Of a stretch of DNA of 64,000 nt, positions 54,810-64,000 are shown in pieces. The notes beneath the pieces are model-generated. The model ran no database searches and had not been told where the DNA came from. It was given only the letters and a program-made list of their open reading frames with translations. The DNA lies in assembly GCA_015680685.1 (NCBI GenBank), contig MNCI01015499.1:1221554-1285553 (forward strand). The letters run 5' to 3'. The number at the start of each line of letters is the position of its first letter. Position 1 is the stretch's first letter. The position numbers and the translations under genes were made by a program. This stretch comes from Gnetum montanum. Taxonomy: Eukaryota > Streptophyta > Gnetopsida > Gnetales > Gnetaceae.

Positions 54810-57679
54810 ATGGATTCTGCATATGCAACCACTGCCGCTATGATCATCACCGATTCGGGTGCCACATCTGTAAATCCCATCACCACCACCAGATCAGCTT
54901 CTGGTGCAATAGGACCTCAGGGACCGTCACGCTGTTCGTTGAGATTGTAGGGCAAGGATCCTGTATTCACCGCTGTGACTCCTGAAGAATATAATTTCAT
55001 CTGCATCAAGATCCAGGCGAAGCTCCCTCTTAGCCTAGCCGAGATTGAGGTAAAACGAAATTATGAGCTGATCCACAGAGGGGGCCAAGATTTCATCCCT
55101 ACCGCATATGATATTATACCCTTGACCGAACATTATCATGAACTCCTAACCCAACTAGTTATGGCTAGGAGTCATGCTACACAGTCCATTCTGGAACCTC
55201 AAAACGGGGAAGAAGAGGAAGATGAATTCGTAGCCCAATCTGAACACGCGGATTCATACCATACCCTCAGCCCCCATACATACATAAATCCCCTGTTTCC
55301 TCTCACAGGAGAAGCCTCCCATCTTAACTCAATCATGACTACACAAACCCATATCCCTATCATCTCGTAGGCCACCACGCAATCCTTAGTCCTGCAAGTA
55401 CAAATACCATCTCAAAATAACATGGGGGCAGTCTCATTGCCACGTGTAATCAGTATTCCGTGGGCGGTACCTGTGTCTATCGCACCTCATTTCATTCCCC
55501 ACATGCAACCTCATACCACACCTATAACCCTCTCGGTGCAAAATCCAGTGCAACCCATTGCAAGGCAACAGATCACAAACGCCGTTCAATCGCAGCAATC
55601 TGTTCAACAACCCATGGCTGGTCAGTGGATCCCGTCTATTTCACATAATCAATCTACGTTATACGGTGTGCAACCCTTAGCCACACCTACCATGCATGTC
55701 CCACAAATAAACCCACAATACCCTTACAATCTCCATCCTACACACCCGGTGACAGTTAATCTCTCTGCTCAGCCTGGTGGGTGGTGGCTTCCATAGGCAG
55801 CTCCATCTGCGGGGATAGTCCCTGCTGCATCACCTGTCAGGCAAGCCATCGCTACATTCCCATTGCTTGGCACTGCCCTTTCAGTTCAACCCCTGACTCC
55901 TCCTACGCAGACTTATTCATCACCAAGTCTGGATCAAGCTTTTTTGCTTGTTCAGACCCTCACTGAGGAAGTTAAGCACCTTAAAGCTGCTGGCTCTGAT
56001 ACGATACAAATCATGGATTTCTACCAGGATGATCCTATCAGCGCAGTGGTTTCTATACTGTCGTTGCCTCCAGGGATGTCATTGCCCCATTTTACTAAAT
56101 ATAATGGGGAAGGAGATCCTAACGCTCACCTTGTTACCTTTAGGTCCGAATCCTTGTTATTGCAGAAATGGCCTCATACAATTATCCATGTCTTTGCAAT
56201 GTATTTGGTAGGGAAAGCTTTGGACTGGTATCGAGCGCTTCCTCGCTTTTCCATCTCAACTTTGGAAGAGCTCCTAACACAATTCGTGACTTGCTTTAAG
56301 TACAATTAAAAGCCAGAAGTCACACTAGACCAACTTATGGGAGTGAAGCAGGACCCACTTGAACCAGTCCAGAGGTTTATACAACGATGGAGTGCTACTT
56401 TGAATGAAATCCGTGAGCCTATCGCGGAAGCCCATATGCTGGTTATTTTTAAAGGAGCAGTGAACGACTTCATCAAGTCTAAACTGTATTACCTTGCCCT
56501 AGCTCCTTGAGTCAGGCTTTCACCCAAACTAAGAGCATCTAGGATGCTACTGAGGCTAGCAAAGACCCGGCGTACATGGCCTATAAAAACGCCAATAATA
56601 AGGGTAAAGACAAGGGCAAAGCAATGACGACGACAGTAGCTGCACTGGCGGAGGGTGCTAAAAACAAGAATAACAAGAAAGCATCCACATCATCTGTCGA
56701 GACCATGACTAGTGCAAGCAGCAATAACCAAGACACACCTGCCCCTGAAAAGCCCCCTTAGCCAAGGCCAAACTTCGAGCGTAGAGATTGCTCAAAATAT
56801 ACAGCCCTGCCAATAAAACATTCAGAACTGTTGAAACAATTATTGGGGGCAGGATACATTCAGAACAAAAAGGTATCCAAAGAAGCTCTCCAGCATCATA
56901 GGCATCATTGTGAATTGTTGAAGAATCCTTCTTTAGCCCTACCTAACGAACCACTAGTTTCGAAATCTTTTAGGCTGAACTGCTTTTGTGACTACCATAA
57001 GTTGTGTGATCATGATACCGATTACTGCTGGGCGTTGAAGAATGACATTCAACACATGATTGATGATGGTTCTCTAAAACTAGACGGCAGTAGTCCAACA
57101 TGTCCTGAAAACCAAGCGTTGCATGTGTACATAGACCCGTTAAACGCAAATAACGCACCGTACACAATCAACGTGGTAAGTACGGACAATGAAGGGAAGG
57201 TACCGCCTAAACAACCCTTTGTTTTACACGTACCTACCACTTCACCCCAGGGGGCAAGTTCTTCATCGGTAGTTACCGGCATCTTAAGGCCACCCTTTGT
57301 TATTAGGGCACCCTCTCCAGCCATAACCCGGTCCCACGTTAACGATAAAGCCGCGGCCACATCCGTGCCCACTCCTAAGGTGCCTTTTATCCTTAGGGTA
57401 CCAAGACCACCGGTTGTCCCTTTTACGCAGGGGCAAGCTTCTAACCAAAACCACCAACCGCCACCAAATAAAAAAAAGAAAGGAGATGCGTCAATCAATG
57501 CCACCAAAAACAACTCTATGCTAGGCTTCGCTAAGCCCAGGCCCTTGGCCTCTGTCCCTGCGCCTGCAACTTATGGGCAAGACAAGGGTATAGAAACACA
57601 GCCACCTCCCCTTGGTAGAAAGAAACACAATCCTCCAACTGACGCTGTTCCGCCTCGGGAGATTCGTCTCTTAGGGTGA
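54810..57679 (+). pseudogene. Gag of element E (Tat type)
   Basis: The frame opens at an ATG at 54810 (MDSAYATTAAMIITDSG), and one frame runs to about 56510 through stops at 54942, 55368, 55794 and 56307. It then shifts to the frame of 56576-57679. Domains: an N-terminal helical part (54975-55150), a Pro/Thr/Gln-rich linker (55420-55790), the gag core (MSLPHFTKYNGEGDPNAHL, KALDWYRALPRFSISTLEEL, CFKYN; about 56080-56305), a Lys/Ala-rich stretch, then in the 282-codon frame a knuckle-like CFCDYHKLCDHDTDYC (residues 51-66) and three PFVLHVP/PFVIRAP/PFILRVP repeats. The CxYH…H.T..C pattern is the Tat gag knuckle, with a Gly replaced by Cys. Stops fit CAG/CAA to TAG/TAA changes. Confidence 0.8.
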
Positions 57680-57799
57680 AAGGAAGAAGACAAAGGAGAT
57701 AAGCAACCTAGCCGAGAACGAGACCTCCTCGACACATTTACGCAAGTCAAGCAGTTTTTGAAATAGAAGAATACAACGCTGAGCCTCTATGACCTGCTT

Positions 57800-58617
57800 A
57801 TGACATCCCAAAAGCATTGTGAAGCTATGGTTCGTATGCTGATATCCATATCAGTGGATGAAGGCTTACCAGCGGCAGAGGAAGCGATACATGCTGTCAT
57901 GCTTCCTCCCGCCGCTAAGCAACCTAAATCAACCCCTTTGATCTTTCATGATAAATCCATCAAAGATGATCTAGAGAAAGGTCGAGTAATGACAGAACCC
58001 ATGTTTATCACCATCCGGGTTGGTCAATATCGGATCTGGAGGGTGCACGTTGACAATGGCGCGGCTACGAATGTCATCCCTTATCTTATAGTGGATAAGT
58101 TGGGCCTGGTCGACCAGATCAGTCCTACAACAACATTGTGCCTAAAGTCGTTCAACGGGGCACAAGTTCAAGTCAAGGGAATGGTGCATATCAAATTTGT
58201 GATAGGGGATCAAATCCCAACAGAGGCCACATTTATCGTTGTCGAGGAGATGCTCGGTTTCAACCTGATTCTAGGGAGGTCTTGGCTGGCCCAATTGAGG
58301 GTAGTTTCATTACCAATACACCAAGAGATACACCTCCCTTACGCAGGGGGAGAGGTAGTAATATACGGTGATGAAATAACTTCTAGGACTGTCAATAACA
58401 TCGAAGAAGAGTGGGGTTTGAAGATCGAGATGCCTGAAGACCAAACCCATGTCTAGATCTCCGAACAAGTCAAAATGGATGATGACAGCCTAGCGTGGGC
58501 TGACTTACCATTTCAGGGAGGAGAGGATGATATAGAAGAGTCAGGCCATAAACCTCCTCGCCCTTACGCACCACTGAACGTAGAAGCCATTAAGAAACAA
58601 TTACGGGTTAGCAATTG
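57800..58617 (+). pseudogene. Aspartic protease of element E
   Basis: The frame from 57800 is open for 218 codons (to 58456). It shows TIRVGQYRIWRVHVDNGAAT (residues 71-90), with Asp85-Asn86-Gly87 as the active-site turn, a central flap region and LILGRSWLAQL (residues 158-168) as the closing motif. After a TAG the same frame continues to a TGA near 58617 (LPFQGGEDDIEESGHKP, ending AIKKQLRVSN), which probably is the real end of the gag-pro product. The frame is shared with the second half of gag, so protease is translated as part of Gag-Pro. RT does not follow directly; an antisense gene intervenes. Confidence 0.8.
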
Positions 58618-59137
58618 ATCTGAGTGGTATTTACGCATATCGTTACATTTTCACCAGTTTTTCATTTACGCTTATCAAATTTAATTGTTAGTTTTCTTTA
58701 ATATACATACATATTTACGCTTTCTGTCCATTACGCTATTTACATTCCCCATTTTACGCTATTTACGCTTCTTGAATTCTATTAGCCATATTAGCACAAT
58801 TACGCAGATATGTACATTTTTATCAATTACACTCCAAAACGTACGCAGATGGCCCGCAATGGCCTAAAACTAGCAATGACCCACAATGGCCTAAAACTAG
58901 CAAGTTCATTCATTTATATCTTACGCAAACGCTATGTGACGGCCCGCAATGGCCTTAAACTAGCTACTCCATTCTACAGTCATAATAACGAAACCTATCC
59001 AAAGTCTTTAACAATTTTGTTTATGCTTTGTATAAATAAAGACATAAAATTAAATACAAACCATAAAAAAAATCTCATGAGTAATCTCGCCAATATTCAT
59101 ATTGCCATTGTTCAGTAAAAGCATGCGTAAATCACAA
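58618..59137. repeat. Spacer with TTACGC motifs and 27-base repeats in element E
   Basis: TTACGC occurs about eight times from 58632 to 58925 (TTTACGCATA, TTTACGCTTA, ATTACGCTAT and others). A 27-base unit (GGCCCGCAATGGCCTAAAAC plus TAGCAAT) is tandemly repeated at 58851-58877 and 58878-58904, and again at about 58941-58967. A fourth, weaker copy is at 62291-62316, on the other side of the antisense gene. No gene is present. Confidence 0.7.
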
Positions 59138-62034
59138 TTACGCATCCCCCCTAGTACCATTCTCACTAGTATCCCTTAAGTCTGCCTCTAACCCTAACAA
59201 ATCATCCTCGAGTGGGCCGTCCTTTTTAGAGAGTATTCCTTTGTGAGGAATGTCATCTTCACAGGGTTCTTGCACTAACATTGGCTCCCTAAGAGGACGG
59301 TCTACATCATTACACTCTTCTTCCTAAACATGTTCCTCATCTTGTCCACCTTCTTCATCCACTCCTTGCACCTACATACAATAAATACATAAGCAAAAAA
59401 AAAAAAAAAAAACCATGATAAAACAAACCAGAAAATTTAAATTCAATAACATTCAAACTTACTCACGATGGTCCTGCATCCGCAGTAAAGGGGAGTTGGT
59501 CTAAACCGACCCACAGGCGTTGCATGATTTCGTCTTCGGTTAACTCAGACCATACTCTATCCCCCAGAATAGTTCCAGCCTTCACTTTCCCTTTCTCCAT
59601 GCTAGTCCATTGAGGTGGTTCGGGGAAGAAGGTGGGGACTGTAGTCTCCTCCCCGGGAAGAGTAATTTCCCTTTTCGAAGATGCGCTTACCGTCACCTGC
59701 TCCTGGAACTTCTCGAAGGCCTTAGATGTGCCTATGACGTCGAGGAACATCCGCAAGGATTGAGCTTCAATGGCAGAATCTCGATAGTGCTGATGATAAG
59801 AGAGACTTTCTCGCTTATACAGATGCTTGTGATCTTTTTCTTTCTGCCCCCACTCTTGGACGCTTGTGCAAAAGTCCTTCCAGTCTTGGTTCTTCTGGGC
59901 CAAGAGTTCTATTTGCATCCTTTGCTCCACCAATTCCTGACTGGTTTGAACGCTGTTTCTAACTGCGGTCTAGTAGTGAGCGTAGTCGATAATAGCTGTC
60001 CGCCAGTCCTCTTCACCCATTCCTCGCGCCTACAGGAATTCACATCACAATTTTAAGTCTCCGACCTCTTTGGTCAGAGACATCCTTTCCTTCTCTGACC
60101 TCTGCAACTTCTTCTAGAGGTCTTCATTGACGTTTTGACTCTCCCACAAGGAGCGGGTCAAGCGTAATGCACATTTACGCATTTCCTCATAAATGTTGCA
60201 TGACATGACCCTGCCGTCCGATGAAGGCTCGACTGTGTCCAGGTCAATGGGCTCCGTAGGGTCCCATCGAAGGCGAGCTCCTGATAACGAATATTATCAA
60301 CATAAATAAACATTATAATCTTATAATAAAATAAGCGTACAATAGCAGTAACGTACCAGCCCCAGGGTCCATGTGCTCGAGGCGCTCGATCATGTCGCTG
60401 ACAACGCCTTCCATGAAGGTAAACTTATCAAAGTTTACACGCATGTGATGCACGTGCGTGCAAAAATGTTCAGCTCCCTCTCTGAAGGAGTTAACTAGGG
60501 TCAACATTTCGCTTGTGGGGACATCAGGGGTTACGGCTAGAAATAAATGCATCAACCTCACTTCCCACAGCTTGGTGACCAATGCAACTGGGGCCACTGC
60601 GTGGCCAAGCCAGCGTTGTGCCTCCTTTATGTTACCATAACGAAAAAGGAGGGCGTTCGCCTCACGGCTAGAAATCGTGATGGTAATCTCCTGGGATTCC
60701 CTGACTGATAATACATGGCACATGTCAACATAGCGAAAACACTGTTACGCAACATTTCAAAACAAGAAAAATAATATAATATCCTGTAACTAATAGCAGG
60801 AGTGAAACCTTACCAGGTCCAAATGGCAAAGGAAATGGAGGGAGCTTCCTTTGAACGTCCGCGAGGGTAATGGGGGGATTCAAAGTCCATTCTTCATGTA
60901 ACCACCCAAGATTCTAACAATTTTTGAAGGAATCAGCATAATGGGTGGGATACTCGTGAATGTCGAAAGCCATTTGCCCCATTACACCAGTGCGTACGTT
61001 GCTGGTGGACATAAATTCCTTTATTGCCGTTTCGGTCCAAGACAATGTATCATTATTGCTTACTAAGCCATTTTTGTTGATGAAAAACCTGTATCATATA
61101 ACACATTACTATCCTACGCTTTGCAAATTCAGATATTAGAAGCATATTGACAATACTGCCAGTAAAACAACTTACCCACCTGAATAATACACCGTGCCTG
61201 GTGGATTCTGAAAGTAAGTCAAGACATGATGAGCCACGAACAAGGTATTATACACATGATAACAGCTAAATCTGGGCATCTCCTAGATCCAACTTAAGTG
61301 TCTCAATCCTCTGGCGCTAAGTTCACGGTCTTGGGGATGCCCAGTATCAATAGCCCCGTTTGTCAGGAAAGCCAGGATGCCCTGCGTAGAACCCACTAAT
61401 AGATGTTCCAAAATAGCATCGGCCACATTGCCCGATAGATGTGACCACACAATAATACTGAAGTTACACAGCAAAAACTACAAAAACTCCAGCGCATCCT
61501 TTCGGAACCATATAGCCTTCCCCTGTAACCGAGTCTGAGGGGGAGGAACATTGGGTACGATAGGGTTTATACAACATAAAACCCCGACTATATCCAAAAC
61601 GATTAGGATGGGTTTCACCATGATATTGTACAGAAAATAAACACGTTACCATCTAGATTCCGATTGCATGCTTAAACTATAGGAAAATTTACAAAATTAC
61701 GCTCAAGCCATACAACCGAAATTGCCGAAACCCTTGTAATAGTACAAGGTTTGTCTCAGACAACGGCGATAGACGCAATACTGTTGTCTAAACCCTCGCT
61801 TCAATACGAGGTCTACAGCCTAAAACTCTAGTTTACGTAGATGACACAAAAAGAATAAACACAAAAAAAGAGGCGCATCACAGGAAGCAATACGAGTAAG
61901 TAAGGGATGGCCTACTGGTTCAGGGGAGTGACATCTCTCAGTTCGACCAAGGCCTGCGAAGCACGCTGCAGGCTCCCTTGTACTTCGTCGATTTTAGCCA
62001 ACTTGGTATTCTTTCCTCTCACTTTTGGCACCAT
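59138..62034 (-). pseudogene. Antisense multi-exon gene of element E
   Basis: Six exons on the minus strand: 62034-61916 (ATG; MVPKVRGKNTKLAKIDEVQG), 61534-61176, 61088-60814, 60714-60357, 60280-59463 and 59371-59138 (stop TAA). Donors are GTAAGT, GTAAGG or GTACGT, and acceptors end in TACAG, ATCAG or GTAG. Introns 2-5 join in consistent phase (2+1, 1+2, 1+2, 0+0), for about 720 residues in all. The end of exon 1 is uncertain. Exon 5 is charged and coiled-coil-like (ELVEQRMQIELLAQKNQDWK), and the last exon is acidic (DEEGGQDEE…PLEDDLLGLEADL). In-frame stops (TAG for CAG, TGA for CGA) make this copy inactive. I do not recognise the family; no reverse transcriptase, protease or signal peptide is seen. 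It is convergent with gag-pro and divergent from RT. An imprecise homologue is in element D. Confidence 0.7.
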
Positions 62035-62569
62035 TGTTACAGTCCTGAACACCTTCACACCTTCACAAATAACGTGCTGTAATCTTTTGCTCTTTCTCCT
62101 TCTCTCTGTGACAGCTGAGAATTCAAATTTGCAATAGCCAATAGCCTGTTTTCGATACGAACTACCTACTTATATGTGAAACTAACCAACTTGACGCCCG
62201 ATTTAAGCGAAACTTACCCAAATGCTGGTGTCAGTATGAGCTGGAGCCCAAAAATCAAGGCATTAATTGTGGTAGATATTGCATGCATTACGGTCCGAAA
62301 TGACCTTAAACTACTGNACCTGTTAAAACTAGAAGCGAAGATAACATTTCGTCCATTTGGCAATTGTCCTGCAAAATTGTCAAATATGAAAGTAATTAGA
62401 AAAATGCTAAGTTGGATGCAATAAACATTTAGCGTATAACGCTTGGTTTAGTCTAAAAAGAAAAAGGATGTGATGTGACGTTGCTAAGCATGAGAAGTTA
62501 ACTGAATTTTGAACATTGTGAACAGCTTGTAATTAATGCGACCTGATTACAAGGAGATNGGGAGATGTA
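62035..62569. other. Spacer between antisense gene and RT of element E
   Basis: No gene is supported. It holds the presumed promoter of the minus-strand gene, the start region of the RT frame and single N bases at 62317 and 62560. In element D the equivalent spacer is over 4 kb, so sequence may be missing at these Ns. A degenerate copy of the 27-base repeat lies near 62291. Confidence 0.5.
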
Positions 62570-63457
62570 ACCAAAGACCCCCTTAACGAGGTCTCTGTGG
62601 TTACGCATAAAGGTGGGACTAAAACTCTTAATGTTAGTTCTTTACTAGACCAAAAGGTACATGATAACATAAAGCAGGTCCTCCAGAACAACATCACAGT
62701 GTTTTCATGGTCATACGAAGATATGCCAGGACTAGACCCAAGATTAATACAACACAACATAATTCTAGATCCCCATATCAAAGTAGTTAGACAGAAAGCA
62801 TGAAAAATTAAGCCAAAAGTCACGCTAGCAGTACGTGATGAGATCACTAAACTATACCATGCTGGTTTTATTCGTGCGGTTGATTACTCAGACTGGGTAT
62901 CTAACATTGTAGTTGTTCCTAAAAAGACCGGAGGGATACGCATTTGCATAGATTTTCGAGACTTGAACAAAGCTACAATCAAAGATAATTTCCCATTACT
63001 GAGTATCGACCAACTAGAGGATATAACTGCTGGGCATGTGCTTTTATCCTTCATGGATGGCTTCTGAGGCTACAATCAAATACGCATCAACCTAGAACAC
63101 CAGCTGACAACGACATTCATGACACCTTAGGGGACCTTTTGCTACACCATGATGCCTTTTGGGTTAAAAAATGCCAGAGCTACGTATCAATGAGCTATGA
63201 CGTATATCTTTAGCGATTACCTCCTAGGGAGACTGAATGATTATGTTGATGATATAGCTGTTAAGTCTATAAAGTCAGATGATCATTTGGAGGATCTGGA
63301 GTCAGTCCTTAAAAGATGCTCTAAATACGACCTCTGGCTCAACCCGAAGAAGTGCGTATTCGGAGTCAAAATCGAATACATGCTGGGGTTTGTGGTATCG
63401 GAAACTGGTATACGAGTAGACCTTGACAAAGTCAAATCCATTGTTGAATTGACAGCC
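62570..63457 (+). pseudogene. Reverse transcriptase of element E (Tat type)
   Basis: The plus-strand frame shows a pre-RT segment (KTLNVSSLLDQKVHDNIKQV, FSWSYEDMPGLDPRLIQH, the Tat W…DMPG.D motif). RT follows: SDWVSNIVVVPKKTGGIRIC, DFRDLNKATIKDNFPLLSID, LLSFMDGF (stop in place of Ser) GYNQIRINLEHQ, GTFCYTMMPFGLKNARATYQ, and DYVDDIAVKS with intact YVDD, then LNPKKCVFGVKIEYMLGFVV. Stops at 62802, 63066, 63129 and 63193 and a one-base frameshift near 63458 disable it. Element D matches throughout. Confidence 0.85.
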
Positions 63458-63458
63458 C

Positions 63459-64000
63459 CACAAATCTCAAGCAATTATGCGGATTGCAAGGGAGGTTACA
63501 ATTTATCAGGCGGTTGATTTCGAGACTAACAGATAAGTTACACCCTATGCAGCACTTGCTCAAAAAGGGGGTTAATTTCGAATGGACAGACGATTGTCAA
63601 CGTGCGTTTGACAGCCTGAAGCAAGAACTTCAGCGCTTGCCAACAGTGTTCCTGCCACAAAGGGATCAACCGTTTTACATTTACCTCGCAACATCAGACA
63701 TAGCCTTAGCTGCATTACTTTGTCAAAAGAGAGATGATGGGTTAGAAGTACCCATATATTACTTGAGTCATGCTCTATGTGCGTATGAAACGAAGTACAC
63801 TAAAGTAGAGCATAATTGCTTAGTGTTAGTGTTTACGCTCAAAAAGTGCAGACACTATCTCTTTCGTAGCCAGGTCAACATAATCTGCAAAAATAACATC
63901 CTTAGGGCTATTACACATAATCTGTATGAAAGTAGTAAAATAGCTCGTTGGAAAGCTATCACGGCAGAATTCGATCTGCATTATATTGGTCAATCTTCTA
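63459..64000 (+). pseudogene. RNase H region of element E, cut by window edge
   Basis: After the frameshift near 63458 the reading continues open to the window end: LQGRLQFIRRLISRLTDKLH (the RT connection), FEWTDDCQRAFDSLKQELQR, LFLPQRDQPFYIYLATSDIA-type sequence, LAALLCQKRDDGLEVPIYYL, KVEHNCLVLVFTLKKCRHYL and FRSQVNIICKNNILRAI. This is the first RNase H domain of Tat/gypsy pol, with E of EHNCL in place. The final DH-type position reads KN (ICKNN instead of .TDH). Open over 170 codons, it is one of the least decayed pol segments here. Confidence 0.8.

Larger units (their letters stand above)
52995..64000 (+). mobile_element. Element E: Tat/Ogre-like retrotransposon with antisense gene (5' part)
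   Basis: In plus-strand order: 5' LTR, primer-binding site, gag, protease, spacer, a minus-strand multi-exon gene (62034-59138), spacer, RT and RNase H, then the window ends. It is GC-richer and far less decayed than the other elements here, so it is the youngest. It probably inserted into the gag of element D. Gag-pro has about seven stops and one frameshift; RT has several stops and one frameshift. Integrase and the 3' LTR lie beyond the right edge. Confidence 0.85.

Noticed and set aside
57049-57513. 154-codon minus-strand frame over gag of element E
   Set aside because: It is antisense to the gag linker, whose Pro-rich codons avoid stops on the other strand. No counterpart in element D.
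59610-60056. 148-codon plus-strand frame inside the antisense gene of element E
   Set aside because: It mirrors exon 5 (60280-59463), which has the homologue in D; the plus-strand reading has none.

Overview
This window looks like pericentromeric or intergenic heterochromatin of a seed plant with a large genome. The evidence is wall-to-wall LTR retrotransposons of plant-only lineages, heavy decay in which CAG, CAA and CGA codons have become stops, and AT-rich filler. I found no host gene, functional tRNA, rRNA or organellar insert. The species cannot be named from the sequence; a gymnosperm or another large-genome plant would fit. Nearly every coding stretch is broken, so most entries are pseudogenes placed by comparing copies within the window.

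Layout. (1) 1-1106: 3' end and LTR of a plus-strand Athila-like element. (2) 1107-7007: element A, minus strand, with LTRs, gag and an extra ORF but no pol. (3) 7008-16110: old fragments, comprising a SINE-like sequence, a LINE piece, a Tat-type gag piece, tandem repeats, a retropepsin remnant and an unassigned 178-aa ORF. (4) 16111-25783: element C, minus strand, Athila-like, with gag, pro, RT, RNase H and integrase, and no extra ORF. (5) 25837-39242: element B, minus strand, Athila-like, with gag-pol plus the same extra ORF downstream of integrase. (6) 39243-52994: element D, minus strand, Tat/Ogre-like. (7) 52995-64000: element E, plus strand, Tat/Ogre-like and the best preserved; it probably inserted into the gag of D and runs off the right edge.

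Elements A, B and C carry decayed primer-binding sites matching the 3' end of tRNA-Asp, as Athila elements do. B and C have Athila-style RT. A, B and the left-edge element share an approximately 850-residue extra protein that follows integrase in B and ends in a conserved GKQPMEEPPPxGT-like tail. In B a second copy of the LTR promoter layout lies upstream of this ORF.

The most unusual feature is shared by D and E. Between protease and reverse transcriptase, each carries a gene on the strand opposite to gag-pol. In E it reads as about six exons; four of the five GT-AG introns preserve reading phase, for a product of about 720 residues. In D, which lies in the opposite genomic orientation, the same protein segments occur in the same order, with the same acidic last exon. 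This points to a spliced antisense gene carried inside a Ty3/gypsy element and inherited by at least two copies.
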